DNA of 64,000 nt from Comamonas testosteroni ATCC 11996 (GCF_000241525.1 NZ_AHIL01000033.1:1-64000); one strand, 5' to 3'. Counted from the first letter of the stretch, positions 1-9,370 are shown. The notes: generated by a model not told the origin, from the letters alone. Numbers and translations are program-made.

Positions 1-41
1 CATGATCGGCAGGGCTTTTTTTTCTGGCCGCAGCCAAGGCT

Positions 42-635
42 TCATTGGGTGGCCACGATATTGCGCAGCATGCTCTGCACCGCACTGGGCCAGGGGATAT
101 CTGCGCCGTCCACATCGGTGAACACGGTCTGCCTGCCCTCGCTGAGCAGCCAGACGCGCAGGCCGTTGCGCACCGGGTCGATCACCACGGCGGCCATTTC
201 CTCGCCGCCCTGATGCTGGCGGTTGCCCATCACGTACAGCAGCGCTGCGGAAGGCTCCAGCGGACCCAAGGCCTGCAGGTTCTTGAGCAGCGTGTCGTAC
301 TGAGGGCCCATCAGCGTCTTCAGCCGCTGGGCCAGCACGCCATCCTTCACATAGTCCACTCCATCCCAGCGGTACTTGCCCTGCAGCGGCTTGAGGCTGT
401 CCAGGCCTGGCTCGCCGTCCTTGGCCACATGGGGAACGCGCACTTCCTCGACGGGGGCCGTAGCCGCCTCCTCGATCTGCGCCGTGGCAGCGGGCGGAGC
501 CGCCGCCGCAGCAGCCGCTGCCCGGACATCCTCTGCAGCGGCGGTGGGAGACGGGGCCTTGGTCTTATCGCAGGCGACCAGCAAGGCCGCAGCGGCCAGC
601 GCAACCGCCGCGGTGCTCACAAAATTGCGTGACAT
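42..635 (-). CDS. Small Ala-rich lipoprotein, function unknown
   Basis: A 197-residue predicted lipoprotein of unknown function. The N-terminus has a hydrophobic stretch ending in a lipobox with Cys22, so it should be lipidated and held at the envelope. An Ala/Pro-rich linker (about residues 25-65) follows, then a compact C-terminal domain with a YRWDGVDYV segment and a block on predicted values ([20 protein letters not shown]) that resembles small periplasmic inhibitor-like folds; this is only an impression. The ATG at 635 is chosen over the longer open frame because AAGGAGAG lies about 8 bases upstream and the signal peptide starts there. It is divergent from thyA. I do not recognise a named family. 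Confidence 0.8.
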   Translation of the reverse strand: MSRNFVSTAAVALAAAALLVACDKTKAPSPTAAAEDVRAAAAAAAAPPAATAQIEEAATAPVEEVRVPHVAKDGEPGLDSLKPLQGKYRWDGVDYVKDGVLAQRLKTLMGPQYDTLLKNLQALGPLEPSAALLYVMGNRQHQGGEEMAAVVIDPVRNGLRVWLLSEGRQTVFTDVDGADIPWPSAVQSMLRNIVATQ

Positions 636-876
636 GAACTCACTCTCCTTGTTCGGCTCGGTTGTTTTCCATGACATTGTGAATCCAGCTGCGGCAGATT
701 CGAGGCTTACAGGGCGACAGAGCGGGTCATTGACTGCAGGCGGCTCGGCATGCCCCGGCCCGTGGCACACTCGGGCTATCGCGGCCCTGCGGGCCCACCC
801 TCTTCAAGAGCAGCGGCACCTTGTGTACGCTGCCAGCACAGCCAGTCTTTGCAAGTCTTTGACCGCTTTTTGCACC
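636..876. other. Intergenic region between divergent genes
   Basis: About 240 bases separate the divergent starts of the lipoprotein gene and thyA. It must hold promoters for both directions. I see the lipoprotein Shine-Dalgarno near 643-650 but no convincing operator, hairpin or RNA. A long plus-strand open frame runs through it into thyA, but that frame overlaps the lipoprotein gene and lacks thymidylate synthase homology, so it is not counted as coding. Confidence 0.5.
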
Positions 877-1707
877 ATGAACTCCAGCACCTGCACCCTG
901 CGCCCCGTGCGCTGCCAGTACGAAACCTTTATGCGCCATGTGTTCGAGCACGGCGCGTCCAAAACCGACCGCACGGGCACGGGAACGCGCAGTGTGTTCG
1001 GCTACCAGATGCGCTTCAACCTCAATGAAGGCTTCCCCCTGGTCACCACCAAGAAGGTGCACCTGAAGTCCATCATTCTGGAGTTGCTGTGGTTTCTGCG
1101 CGGCGACAGCAATGTGAAGTGGCTGCAGGAGCGCGGCTGCACCATCTGGGACGAATGGGCCGACAAGCAAACCGGCGACCTGGGCCCGGTGTATGGCGTG
1201 CAATGGCGCAGCTGGCCCAAGGCCGACGGCACGCATGTCGACCAGATTGCCGAAGTCGTCAAGCAGCTCCAGAGCAATCCCGACAGCCGCCGCATCATCG
1301 TCAGCGCCTGGAACGTGGCCGAGCTGGACCAGATGGCCCTCATGCCCTGCCACTCCTTCTTCCAGTTCTATGTGGCCGACGGCAAGCTCAGCTGCCAGCT
1401 CTACCAGCGCAGCGCCGACATCTTCCTGGGCGTACCCTTCAACATCGCCAGCTACGCGCTGCTGACCCATATGCTGGCCCAGCAATGCGGCCTGGAAGTG
1501 GGCGACTTCATCTGGACTGGCGGCGACTGCCACATCTACAACAACCACTTCGAACAGGTGCAGACCCAGCTGTCTCGACAGCCCTTCGCCTATCCGACGC
1601 TGAACATCAAGCGCAAGCCCGACTCCATCTTCGGCTACGAGTACGAAGACTTCGAAGTGCTGGACTATCAGCACCATGCCGGCATCAAGGCGCCTGTGGC
1701 GGTCTGA
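877..1707 (+). CDS. thyA: Thymidylate synthase ThyA
   Basis: Converts dUMP and 5,10-methylene-tetrahydrofolate to dTMP and dihydrofolate in the cytoplasm. The 276-residue product aligns along its length with E. coli ThyA (264 residues): RTGTGT near residue 33, the folate-site segment TIWDEWAD, the catalytic loop [14 protein letters not shown] with nucleophile Cys158, [11 protein letters not shown] before it, and the C-terminal GIKAPVAV. The open frame extends far upstream, but family similarity begins just after the ATG at 877; the Shine-Dalgarno is weak. The dihydrofolate produced is recycled by the product of the next gene, folA, a common pairing that suggests co-expression. Confidence 0.97.
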   Translation: MNSSTCTLRPVRCQYETFMRHVFEHGASKTDRTGTGTRSVFGYQMRFNLNEGFPLVTTKKVHLKSIILELLWFLRGDSNVKWLQERGCTIWDEWADKQTGDLGPVYGVQWRSWPKADGTHVDQIAEVVKQLQSNPDSRRIIVSAWNVAELDQMALMPCHSFFQFYVADGKLSCQLYQRSADIFLGVPFNIASYALLTHMLAQQCGLEVGDFIWTGGDCHIYNNHFEQVQTQLSRQPFAYPTLNIKRKPDSIFGYEYEDFEVLDYQHHAGIKAPVAV

Positions 1708-1725
1708 CTACTGCCTCTCGGATCA

Positions 1726-1777
1726 CTATAAAAATCAAAGCTGCCATCGTTTGACTGCAAACGATTTCAAGTATTTT
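1726..1777. repeat. Comamonadaceae-type interspersed repeat with stem-loop
   Basis: Between thyA and folA lies AAAATCAAAGCTGCC followed by a perfect 8-bp inverted repeat, ATCGTTTG / CAAACGAT (1746-1765, four-base loop). The same core, AATCAATAGCTGC or its complement GCAGCTATCAA, recurs in several gaps of this window. The stem could also end thyA transcription, though the T-tract after it is poor. A second fragment, TTGATAGCT, abuts the folA start codon at 1821. Confidence 0.5.
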
Positions 1778-1829
1778 CATACCTGAAATCCATAACTGAC
1801 AGGCGCCAGCAGCTTCTTTATTGATAGCT

Positions 1830-2333
1830 ATGGCCATTCAACTCATCTACGCTCGCGCAGCCAACGGCGTCATCGGCAAGGACAACACCATGCCCTGGCA
1901 CCTGCCGGAAGACATGGCGCACTTCAAGGAGCTGACCCGGGGCTGCGCCGTCATCATGGGCCGCAAGACCTGGGACTCGCTGCCTGTGCGCTTCCGCCCC
2001 CTGCCGGGCCGCAGCAATATCGTCGTCACTCGCCAGGCCGACTGGCAAGCCGAGCCGGCATCCGAACAGGTCCTGCGCGCCGCCAGCCTGCCCGAAGCAC
2101 TGGAGCTGGGTCGCAAGCTCTCGCAAGACGTCTGGGTCATCGGCGGCGCGCAGATCTATGCCCAGGCCCTGCCGCTGGCCGATGCCGTGGAAGTGACCGA
2201 AATCGGCCGCGACTTCGAAGGCGATGCCTTTGCCCCCGAACTGGGCAAGCAGTGGCAGGCCGTGAGCCGCAGCGAGCATGTCTCTGCCAATGGCCTGCCC
2301 TACAGCTTTGTGCGCTTCGAGCGCCAGGGCTGA
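1830..2333 (+). CDS. folA: Dihydrofolate reductase
   Basis: Reduces dihydrofolate to tetrahydrofolate with NADPH; the target of trimethoprim. The 167-residue length is typical. Visible signatures are the N-terminal IYARAANGVIGKDNTMPWHLPEDM segment (Met20-loop region, with the acidic substrate-binding residue in LPED), the cofactor-binding GRKTWDSLP, the PLPGRSN motif, and VIGGAQIYAQAL for the nicotinamide/adenine site. ATG 1830 is preferred to the in-frame TTG at 1821, which lies in repeat sequence. It follows thyA by about 120 bases. Confidence 0.96.
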   Translation: MAIQLIYARAANGVIGKDNTMPWHLPEDMAHFKELTRGCAVIMGRKTWDSLPVRFRPLPGRSNIVVTRQADWQAEPASEQVLRAASLPEALELGRKLSQDVWVIGGAQIYAQALPLADAVEVTEIGRDFEGDAFAPELGKQWQAVSRSEHVSANGLPYSFVRFERQG

Positions 2334-2529
2334 CCCTTGCTCCGGGTTCATGCCATGCGGTATCGCATCGGCATCGGCCGGCAGTCCGGCATGAGACAAA
2401 ACTCTCTTGCCCTCGCGGTGTTGCATTGCAACAATTGTCAGCTTCACTGCATGACTGCCGTATGACAATGGCAAGGCAGCCTGCTGCAGCCTGAGCCCTC
2501 CAACCCCGCAAGCCTATCGCCCTTTCATC
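2334..2529. other. Intergenic region between folA and the metallophosphatase gene
   Basis: About 196 bases, noticeably richer in A and T around 2390-2465. I see no hairpin followed by a T-run, no conserved RNA and no clear promoter. The next gene may have its own promoter here. Confidence 0.4.
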
Positions 2530-3612
2530 ATGAGCCTAGTCCAGCCCCTGCCTCCTGGCGCCCTCGATATCGTTGGCGATATCCATGGCGAATACGCCGC
2601 GCTGGTGCAATTGCTGGGTCACCTGGGTTATGACCTGCAGGGCCATCACCCTGAAGGGCGGCGACTGGTGTTTGTCGGCGACTTCTGCGACCGCGGACCG
2701 GACAGCCCTTCGGTGCTCGCGCTGGTCGGCGCCATGCTGGCCTCGGGCACGGCCCATGCGGTGCTGGGCAACCACGAAATCAATCTGCTGCGCGAAGATG
2801 CCAAGGATGGATCGGGCTGGTTCTTCGACAGCCGCATCGACTCCGATCAGCCCAAGTACGCGCCTTTCGCGCGCATGCCGGCCGAGCAGATTCCCGCCAT
2901 GCTCGAGCAGCTCGGCCAATTGCCGATTGCGCTGGAGCGCGAGGATCTGCGCATTGTTCATGCCGCCTGGCGGCCCGAACAGATCGCCATGATTCGCCAG
3001 CTGCCCAGCGGCAGCGCACGCGCCGCCTACGACCACTTCGAGACGATTGCCGAAGAACAGTCCATCGCCCAATGCGTGGCCGAGCGCATGCGCCAGGAAG
3101 AGCAGAGCTGGCCTTACAGCCTCGAAGACTATCGCCATGAGCCGCCGTTTCTGCCGGCCCATAGCGAAAACGAACTCAACAAGGCCATGGTCAACCCTCT
3201 GAAGGTGCTGACGGCCGGCGTGGAGCGCGAATGCCGCAACCCCTTTTACGCAGGCGGCAAATGGCGTTTTGTCGAACGCGTGGGCTGGTGGAATGAATAT
3301 GAAGAAGCGCCCGCCGTCATCGTCGGCCACTACTGGCGCCGCCTGCGCCCGGCCGACGCCCCGGCGCATGGCTCGCAGTTTGAAAACCTGTTTGGCGCAA
3401 CGCCCCCGCTTTCATGGCACGGCCTGCGCGGCAATGTGTTCTGTGTGGACTATTCGGTAGGAGCGCGCTGGCTGGACCGCCTGCGCGGCCACAACCCCGT
3501 GCAGCGCAGCAAGCTCGCCGCCATGCGCTGGCCCGAGCGCGTACTGGTCTTTGACGACGGCACACAGGCCATATCGGAAAATTTCGAGCACTCCGTGGCG
3601 CTGCGCGATTGA
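2530..3612 (+). CDS. PPP-family metallophosphoesterase
   Basis: Predicted cytoplasmic dinuclear-metal phosphatase of the calcineurin-like PPP superfamily (the group of PrpA/PrpE and ApaH). The metal-binding signatures are in order: GDIHGEY near residue 17, GDFCDRGPDSPS near 50, GNHEINLL near 80, then VIVGHYWRR near 262, and FCVDYSVGARW near 306. At 360 residues it is longer than ApaH and has a roughly 150-residue insertion between the GNHE motif and the distal His. The substrate cannot be told from sequence: dinucleotide polyphosphates and phosphoproteins are both plausible. The ATG at 2530 has no strong Shine-Dalgarno but fits the family N-terminus. Confidence 0.88.
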   Translation: MSLVQPLPPGALDIVGDIHGEYAALVQLLGHLGYDLQGHHPEGRRLVFVGDFCDRGPDSPSVLALVGAMLASGTAHAVLGNHEINLLREDAKDGSGWFFDSRIDSDQPKYAPFARMPAEQIPAMLEQLGQLPIALEREDLRIVHAAWRPEQIAMIRQLPSGSARAAYDHFETIAEEQSIAQCVAERMRQEEQSWPYSLEDYRHEPPFLPAHSENELNKAMVNPLKVLTAGVERECRNPFYAGGKWRFVERVGWWNEYEEAPAVIVGHYWRRLRPADAPAHGSQFENLFGATPPLSWHGLRGNVFCVDYSVGARWLDRLRGHNPVQRSKLAAMRWPERVLVFDDGTQAISENFEHSVALRD

Positions 3613-3685
3613 AGCCATCCTCCACGCCTGCCGGCCCTCGCGGCATCAAGACAGCCGCTGCCTGAATCCAGGTCTGGGCCTAGAC

Positions 3686-3919
3686 CTATTTCGCGGGCGA
3701 CTGCCGCGCGTGCTGCACCCACTCCTCAAAAGCAGAGCCGTCAGGCAGCACGCAGGTATTTCGATCAGCATCCGCCCCCTTCTCGGTGCGCAGCACGCCG
3801 CCCTGTTTCTTGCAGTTGGCCTCAGAGGGGTTGCCAAAATTGACCGAAACCGATTGCGCGCAGCCGCTGACTGCCGCCACGACGATCATCATCCCTGCCA
3901 GGCTTGAAGCATGTTTCAT
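3686..3919 (-). CDS. DUF333 family lipoprotein
   Basis: A 77-residue putative lipoprotein with lipobox ending at Cys20 (VAAVSGC). After it comes the DUF333 signature: NPSEANCKKQGG with a conserved Cys, then NTCVLPDGSAFEEWV. In most members the last motif reads CxLPDGSxCxEW; here the second Cys is replaced by Phe. The cellular role of the family is unknown. ATG 3919 is chosen because the lipoprotein signal begins there. It is convergent with the metallophosphatase gene; a weak 6-bp inverted repeat at 3670-3687 is the only candidate terminator. Confidence 0.85.
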   Translation of the reverse strand: MKHASSLAGMMIVVAAVSGCAQSVSVNFGNPSEANCKKQGGVLRTEKGADADRNTCVLPDGSAFEEWVQHARQSPAK

Positions 3920-4177
3920 GGGCTCAATGTAGCAAACCCCTGCACGCCGGCCCATGCGCATGGGGCTTCAAAGTCGCAAATGCCAGGGTCCGCCACTGAA
4001 GGGATCATGGCGGACAGCCTTGCCGGCTTCAGAGAAGGCCAGGCTTGCTATGCTGTCAGCCACTGCGAGAAAGATGCCCGCCAAGGGCTCTGTTTGGGTA
4101 GCCAGACTGGTAGCTGGAGGCCTTTTACCGGCAGCCGCCCCCTTGGAACCCGCATGAAATAAGGAAAGTTGAAGAAG
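3920..4177. other. Divergent intergenic region before exonuclease III
   Basis: About 258 bases between the divergent DUF333 and exonuclease III genes. It holds the Shine-Dalgarno AAGGAAAG (4161-4168) of the exonuclease gene. No hairpin or operator stands out. Open frames across it overlap neighbours and are treated as chance. Confidence 0.4.
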
Positions 4178-4954
4178 ATGAAAATTGCCACCTGGAATGT
4201 GAACTCCTTGTCCGTACGGCTGCCGCAGGTACTGGACTGGCTTGCCGCCAACCCCGTCGATGCGCTGGGACTGCAAGAGCTCAAGCTCACCGACGACAAG
4301 TTCCCGCACATGGCGTTCGAGGAAGCCGGCTACAAGGCCGTCAGCCACGGCCAGAAGACCTATAACGGCGTGGCCTGGATCACGCGCGAGACGGGCCGTG
4401 ATGTGGTGCGCAACATCCCGGGGCTTGACGACGAACAGGCCCGCATCATTGCCACGACCATAGACTCGCCGAACGGCGAGATTCGCCTGATCAACGGCTA
4501 CTTCGTCAACGGCCAGGAACCCGGCTCGGAAAAATTTGCCTACAAGATGCGCTGGTTGCAGGCACTGCACGATTGGATCCAGAACCAGATGACCCTGCAT
4601 CCGCGCCTGGTGCTGGTGGGGGACTTCAACGTGGCTCCCGAAGATCGCGACTCCTACGACCCCGTCGGCCTCAAGGACACGATCCACCATACGGTGCAAG
4701 AGCGCGACCATTTCCAGCGCCTGCTGCAACTGGGCCTGAGCGATGCCTTCCGCATGTTCGAGCAACCGGAGAAAAGCTACTCCTGGTGGGATTACCGCAT
4801 GCTGGGCTTTCAGAAGAATCGCGGCCTGCGCATCGACCATATTCTGGTCAGCGAGGCTCTCAAGAGCAAGGTCAGCGCCTGCAGCGTGGATCGCGCTCCG
4901 CGCAAGAACAAGCAGCCCAGCGACCACGCCCCCGTGGTTGTCACACTGGACTGA
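4178..4954 (+). CDS. xth: Exodeoxyribonuclease III / AP endonuclease
   Basis: A 258-residue member of the exonuclease III branch of the EEP superfamily: 3'-5' exonuclease and apurinic/apyrimidinic endonuclease in base excision repair. Motifs are KIATWNVNSL at the N-terminus, LQELKL with the metal-binding Glu near 34, GYFVNG, LVLVGDFNVAPEDRD (catalytic Asp/Asn), LRIDHILVS, and the C-terminal SDHAPVVV with the catalytic His. ATG 4178 is preferred to the in-frame TTG at 4169 because AAGGAAAG lies about 9 bases before it. It converges with the next gene with 13 bases between stops. Confidence 0.96.
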   Translation: MKIATWNVNSLSVRLPQVLDWLAANPVDALGLQELKLTDDKFPHMAFEEAGYKAVSHGQKTYNGVAWITRETGRDVVRNIPGLDDEQARIIATTIDSPNGEIRLINGYFVNGQEPGSEKFAYKMRWLQALHDWIQNQMTLHPRLVLVGDFNVAPEDRDSYDPVGLKDTIHHTVQERDHFQRLLQLGLSDAFRMFEQPEKSYSWWDYRMLGFQKNRGLRIDHILVSEALKSKVSACSVDRAPRKNKQPSDHAPVVVTLD

Positions 4955-4967
4955 GGCAGGATGCGGC

Positions 4968-5825
4968 TCAGGCCGCGCCGTGGCTGAGCCACTGCAAGGC
5001 CTGCAACTGGCCGCGCAGCAGCATCACATGGCGTTTGAGCAGCTTGGCGACTTTGACCGGCAAATCCAGCTGAACAGTGTGCTCGGTGCGCTCCAGCCAG
5101 GTCTGCAAGCGACGCAGCACATCCAGCCAGGTTTCGGCCGCCGCCTCTCCCAGGTAGTCGAGCCAGGTCCTGCGCACTCGCTGCAGCAGACCGCCCTCAT
5201 CCAAGGCCATGGGTAGCGGGGCCGCCGCAACACCATCAAGCAGCTCCTCCAGTTCGGAAACCAGCTTGCGTGAATCCTGCGAGAAACGGCGCAGGGCATC
5301 GACAGCCATGCTGGAGTCCGCGGTCGTCAGAAACAGCCTGGAGCTTTGCGCAAAGCGCAGTCCTGCCTGTAACGCCAGAGCAAGACTGTTCTTCGCCATC
5401 TGGCCCAATACGGCCTCCGCGCAAGGCTTGGACGCGGGTGGAACAATCGCGCGGCGCCAGGCTGCCTTGACGGCTGCTCTGACCTGAGACCAGTCCAGCA
5501 GACTGCCCCCGCAATGCAGCGACCACTGCTGGCGCAACTCGGCCTCCAGGGATTCGAAACTCCTTCTCCCCCCCGAAGCCGTCTGCCGAGCCCGATATCT
5601 GCCGGCCTGCCAGCCCAGCAGATAGGCGGGGTAATACTGGTCAAAGCCACGCCCCGGAACGAAGTAAGGCTCGCACATATAGCGCTCGTGCCAGAAGGCC
5701 TCCTCGGCCTCCGGCATCTGCAGCAACGGCGACAAGGCGCTCGCATCCTGCGGGAAAGACCCCGGTGCAGGCGGGAAAGAGATGGATAAAGGCAAGGCAG
5801 ACAACGCAAACAGTCCAATCAACAA
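4968..5825 (-). CDS. Uncharacterised helical protein
   Basis: A 285-residue protein with no recognised domain. Near residues 44-75 it carries FWHERYMCEPYFVPGRGFD followed by YYPAYLLGWQAG, a Tyr/Pro-rich motif like those at the head of some uncharacterised proteobacterial proteins. The rest looks alpha-helical and rich in Leu, Ala and Arg. The only start that gives full length is TTG at 5825 (a hydrophobic LIGLFALSALPLSIS stretch follows); the first ATG is at 5717, just before the motif, so the true N-terminus is uncertain. Neither start has a good Shine-Dalgarno. It sits between the convergent exonuclease gene and ntrC. Confidence 0.6.
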   Translation of the reverse strand: MLIGLFALSALPLSISFPPAPGSFPQDASALSPLLQMPEAEEAFWHERYMCEPYFVPGRGFDQYYPAYLLGWQAGRYRARQTASGGRRSFESLEAELRQQWSLHCGGSLLDWSQVRAAVKAAWRRAIVPPASKPCAEAVLGQMAKNSLALALQAGLRFAQSSRLFLTTADSSMAVDALRRFSQDSRKLVSELEELLDGVAAAPLPMALDEGGLLQRVRRTWLDYLGEAAAETWLDVLRRLQTWLERTEHTVQLDLPVKVAKLLKRHVMLLRGQLQALQWLSHGAA

Positions 5826-5935
5826 AAGGCCTGTTGATTGTTATCCCTGCGCCATCTGCCTCATGTCGTCAACCGTGATTGCACCATGTAGGACGGATAA
5901 ATCTCACCGCGAGAGCGAGTAGCCACTGCACTGTT

Positions 5936-7486
5936 TCAGTCGAAATTCTCGTTTTCCAGCCCCAGCTCCTGCAGCTTTCGGGTAATGGTGTTGCGACCAA
6001 TCCCCAGTCGGCTGGCAGCCTCCACTCTGCGGCCATGCGTGGCGGCCAGAGCCGTTCGCAGCAACTGCGCCTCGAACTGATGGGACAGCTGATCCCATAC
6101 ATCGTGGTGACCCTGCGACAACAGTTCCTCAGCCTGCTTGCCAAGCCCTTGCAGCCAGCCCTCGGTCAATGCCGGAGCTTCGGCCAACGGCGTTGCCGCA
6201 GCGCCTGGCACGGACATGGCCGCCGCCTCAGGCAGGTTTGCCCTGGACTGGTCCAGGCCCACACCACTGCTCAATGCGCCGGCAAAGACTGCCGTGTTCA
6301 CCGATGCAGGGCTGCCCAGCACTTCGGGCGGCAAGTCCTTGAGTGCAATCTGCTGGGCCGGCGCCATGACGGTCAACCAGTGACAGATGTTTTCCAGCTG
6401 GCGCACATTGCCCGGAAAGTTGAAGGCCTGCAGACGGCTCATGGCGGCCGTGCTCATGCGCTTGGGCTCCACCCCCAGCTGACGCGCGCTTTGCTGCAGG
6501 AAATGCTGGGTCAGCATGGGCACGTCCTCCTTGCGCTCGCGCAGCGCGGGCAGGCGCAGGCGGATCACATTCAGACGATGGAACAAGTCCTCGCGGAAAG
6601 CGCCGTCCTTGACGCGCAGCTCCAGGTCCTGGTGGGTCGCGGCAATCACGCGAACATGGGCCTTGACGGCCTGATGTCCGCCAACCCGGTAGAAATGACC
6701 GTCGGAGAGCACCCGCAGCAGACGCGTCTGCAGCTCGAACGGCATGTCGCCAATTTCATCGAGAAACAGCGTACCGCCTTCGGCCTGCTCGAAACGCCCC
6801 CTGCGCTGGGTCTGCGCGCCGGTAAAGGCGCCGCGCTCGTGACCGAACAGTTCGGACTCCAGCAGGTCTTTCGGAATGGCGGCGGTATTGATGGCCACAA
6901 ACGGTCCACCAGCAACGGGAGAATGCTTGTGCAGCGCTCGTGCTACCAGTTCCTTGCCGGCACCGGACTCCCCGGTGATCAGCACCGTGACATGACTCTG
7001 GCTCAGTCTGCCGATGGCACGAAACACGTCCTGCATGGCAGGTGCCTGGCCCAGCATTTCCGCCTGCACCGGTGCCTGCACATCGGCCACCTCCTCGCGC
7101 TGGCTTTCCTCCACGGCGCGCCGGATCAGCTCCACGGCCTTGGGTACATCAAATGGCTTGGGCAGATACTCGAAAGCTCCGCGCTGAAATGCCGAGACTG
7201 CACTGTCCAGATCGGAATAGGCCGTCATGATGATCATCGGCAGCCCGGGCTGCTGCGCCCTTACCTGCTCCAGCAGCTCAAGGCCCGAGCCGCCAGGCAT
7301 GCGTATATCGCTGACCAGCACCTGTGGAGCCTGACGCTCGGGATCGCTGTTGTCCACATCAGCCAGGGCCTTGAGCACATCGCGCGGCTGGGTAAAGCTG
7401 CGAATGGGCCAGCCTTCACGCCCCAATGCTTTTTCAAGCACAAAGCGGATGGAAGGGTCGTCGTCCACAATCCAGATTGGCTTCAT
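5936..7486 (-). CDS. glnG: Nitrogen regulator NtrC
   Basis: Sigma-54 activator NtrC (NRI), 516 residues. An N-terminal receiver has acidic DDD at residues 8-10 and phospho-acceptor Asp60 in [11 protein letters not shown]. The AAA+ domain has Walker A GESGAGKE (172-179), the sigma-54 contact loop GAFTGA (219-224), and Walker [13 protein letters not shown] Gln/Ala-rich linker leads to a Fis-type helix-turn-helix at the C-terminus ([20 protein letters not shown]). It lies 46 bases after ntrB; AAGGATG precedes the ATG. Phosphorylated NtrC should act on the sites found upstream of glnA. Confidence 0.97.
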   Translation of the reverse strand: MKPIWIVDDDPSIRFVLEKALGREGWPIRSFTQPRDVLKALADVDNSDPERQAPQVLVSDIRMPGGSGLELLEQVRAQQPGLPMIIMTAYSDLDSAVSAFQRGAFEYLPKPFDVPKAVELIRRAVEESQREEVADVQAPVQAEMLGQAPAMQDVFRAIGRLSQSHVTVLITGESGAGKELVARALHKHSPVAGGPFVAINTAAIPKDLLESELFGHERGAFTGAQTQRRGRFEQAEGGTLFLDEIGDMPFELQTRLLRVLSDGHFYRVGGHQAVKAHVRVIAATHQDLELRVKDGAFREDLFHRLNVIRLRLPALRERKEDVPMLTQHFLQQSARQLGVEPKRMSTAAMSRLQAFNFPGNVRQLENICHWLTVMAPAQQIALKDLPPEVLGSPASVNTAVFAGALSSGVGLDQSRANLPEAAAMSVPGAAATPLAEAPALTEGWLQGLGKQAEELLSQGHHDVWDQLSHQFEAQLLRTALAATHGRRVEAASRLGIGRNTITRKLQELGLENENFD

Positions 7487-7532
7487 TCGTGCAACATCCT
7501 TCCCTTCTTCTGCATATTGATAATGTCAGGCT

Positions 7533-8642
7533 TTATGGCAGCGGTATCAGGATTCGGAAATCCGTCCTCCCCGGCTGGCTCTCGCATTCGATCAGGCCAT
7601 GGTGACGCTGCACAAAGGTCTGAGCCAGCGTCAACCCCAGGCCGGATCCGCCGTCTCTGCCCGAGACCAAAGGATAGAAAATCCGTTCCTTGATGGCATC
7701 TGGCACGCCTGACCCGTTGTCGATTACATGCAATTCCAGTGCCAATCTGTAGCGCTCGCGCCCCAGAGTGACCTGTCTGGCCACACGCGTCCTCAGAATG
7801 ATCTCGGCATCGCCCTCTGCAATGCGCCGCCCCAGCGCCTGGGCCGCGTTCTGGACGATATTGAGCAGTGCCTGTATCAGCTGTGCGCTGTCGCCTCTGA
7901 ACTCGGGAATGGAGATGTCATAGTCACGCGTGATCTTGAGTCCCTGGGGGTGCTCGACCAGCACCAGCGAACGCACGCGCTCGCAGACCTCGTGGATGTT
8001 GACGTCGCCCACCTCATGCGGGTGGCGATGCGGGGCCAGCAACCTGTCCACCAGCGCCTGCAGGCGATCGGCCTCGTGAATGATGACCGTGGTGTATTCC
8101 AGCAGCTCGGGCGTGACCAGATCCATCTGCAGCAGCTGGGCTGCGCCGCGGATGCCGCCCAGCGGATTCTTGATCTCGTGCGCCAGATTGCGAATCAGCT
8201 CCTTGTTCGCCAGCGCCTGCTCTCGGATGCGTTCCTCGCGGTCCTGACGGGCCTGCTGCTCCAGCGGCCACATCTCCACCATGACATGGCCGGCCTTCTC
8301 GGCCAGTGAAACGGCCGCGTGAATCGGCAAGGGCTCCTGCCCCAGGCGCAGCAGGCTGGCCTCGAAGCGCAGTGCAGCAAAGTCGTTGGAACGGGCGCCG
8401 CTGAGCGCCTTGTCCAGCAAGGCAGGCTCGGCAAAGCAGGTAGCAAAGTCACTGCCCACCATGATGCGGCGCGACTGACCCAGGGCGTTTTCCAGCGCCG
8501 CATTGACAAAGCGCACCATGCCGTACTCGTCAAGCACGGCAATCAAGGTGCAAAGCCAGTCCAGCGATTGGTAGCCGTTGGCATTGGCCTGATCCGTATC
8601 AGGCCTGGAGATATCAGGGAGCGGGGCTGCAGTGGGACTCAT
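7533..8642 (-). CDS. glnL: Nitrogen sensor histidine kinase NtrB
   Basis: Sensor kinase/phosphatase NtrB (NRII) that phosphorylates NtrC and is controlled by PII. The 369-residue protein has an N-terminal PAS domain (about 28-130), a DHp helix with phospho-acceptor His155 in LAHEIKNPLGG, an N-box NIVQNAAQAL, a G1 box VIDNGSGVP and a G2 box GGSGLGLTLA; it lacks membrane segments, as expected for a cytosolic kinase. ATG 8642 is chosen over the in-frame TTG at 8654. It lies 36 bases downstream of the DUF4124 gene and 46 bases before ntrC, so ntrB and ntrC are co-transcribed. Confidence 0.96.
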   Translation of the reverse strand: MSPTAAPLPDISRPDTDQANANGYQSLDWLCTLIAVLDEYGMVRFVNAALENALGQSRRIMVGSDFATCFAEPALLDKALSGARSNDFAALRFEASLLRLGQEPLPIHAAVSLAEKAGHVMVEMWPLEQQARQDREERIREQALANKELIRNLAHEIKNPLGGIRGAAQLLQMDLVTPELLEYTTVIIHEADRLQALVDRLLAPHRHPHEVGDVNIHEVCERVRSLVLVEHPQGLKITRDYDISIPEFRGDSAQLIQALLNIVQNAAQALGRRIAEGDAEIILRTRVARQVTLGRERYRLALELHVIDNGSGVPDAIKERIFYPLVSGRDGGSGLGLTLAQTFVQRHHGLIECESQPGRTDFRILIPLP

Positions 8643-8678
8643 GCGATAGACCAAAAATGACCAGCCCCAGGGGGCGGA

Positions 8679-9191
8679 TTAATTGACCGCAGGCAGCCGG
8701 TCCAGCTCTCGCTTGATGCCTGCGATATCACTTTCCTGGCGTGTGATATCGGCCTTGAGCTTGGCCACCCGCTCCGGGTAGCCCTGAGGATTGCGCAACT
8801 CCAGCGCCGTACGCACGGGGTTGCCATCGTTGTACTCTGCCTTCAGCTCGGCCAGTCTGGCCTGGGCCTTGTTCAGCTCGCCTTGCAGGATGGCTCGCGC
8901 ATCGGAGTCACGCGCTTTCTGAGCGGCACTGTCGCTGCGGGCCGGGGCCGGTGCGCTCGATGCAGAGCCACTTGCCGGCTTGGGCTTGGCCGGTGCCGCT
9001 GCGGCATTGCTACCCGAGGGTCTGGTGCCGTGAATCACCGTCACGCCACTGCCATCGACCGGCTTGCACCCTTTGGCCTTGGCCTGCGAAACATTGTTGG
9101 TGTACTCATTGCCGCAGCGGTAGATCACATCCTGGGCAGAAACCAGCCCGGATGCAAGACACAGCAACGACAACACATAAAACTTCTTCAT
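8679..9191 (-). CDS. DUF4124 periplasmic coiled-coil protein
   Basis: A 170-residue exported protein: a signal peptide (MKKFYVLSLLCLASGLVSAQ) is followed by a short DUF4124-type segment, DVIYRCGNEYTNN with KAKGCKPV, a Ser/Ala/Pro-rich linker (about 60-90), and a charged coiled coil (95-165). Biochemical function is unknown for this family; the small N-terminal domain is found on many Burkholderiales secreted proteins. The gene is inserted between glnA and ntrB in the same direction. A terminator at 9333-9360 separates it from glnA, so it probably shares a transcript with ntrBC and depends on read-through or a promoter in 9192-9330. GAGAGGAC precedes the ATG. Confidence 0.9.
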   Translation of the reverse strand: MKKFYVLSLLCLASGLVSAQDVIYRCGNEYTNNVSQAKAKGCKPVDGSGVTVIHGTRPSGSNAAAAPAKPKPASGSASSAPAPARSDSAAQKARDSDARAILQGELNKAQARLAELKAEYNDGNPVRTALELRNPQGYPERVAKLKADITRQESDIAGIKRELDRLPAVN

Positions 9192-9332
9192 TCGGTCCTC
9201 TCAGGCAGACGGCGGCCGCAAGTCCGCAATACCCTGAGTATCGCTCCAAGCCTGCGGCTTTTATTGACTACTTGACCGCCACCAACCCGTTTGGTTCCTT
9301 TGCTCCCACGCCCGCCGTAGCGGGCGCTCAAT

Positions 9333-9360
9333 AAAAAAGGCGGCTTGCGCCGCCTTTTTT
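9333..9360 (-). terminator. Intrinsic terminator of glnA
   Basis: A perfect stem of AAAAAAGGCGGC against GCCGCCTTTTTT with a four-base loop begins 11 bases after the glnA stop on the minus strand. The minus transcript ends in a run of U. It is symmetric enough to act in both directions. It should reduce read-through from the highly expressed glnA into the DUF4124-ntrBC genes. Confidence 0.92.
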
Positions 9361-9370
9361 GACCTCTGCT

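Noticed and set aside
1-3. CAT at the left edge as a start codon of a further minus-strand gene
   Set aside because: No Shine-Dalgarno is seen upstream on the minus strand and only three bases of the possible gene are in the window.
376-876. Long N-terminal extension of the thyA frame
   Set aside because: It overlaps the lipoprotein gene on the other strand and has no similarity to thymidylate synthases, which begin shortly after 877.
5879-7693. A 604-codon plus-strand open frame antisense to ntrC
   Set aside because: ntrC is unambiguous with all motifs; the antisense frame has His/Gln/Leu-rich composition typical of shadow frames.
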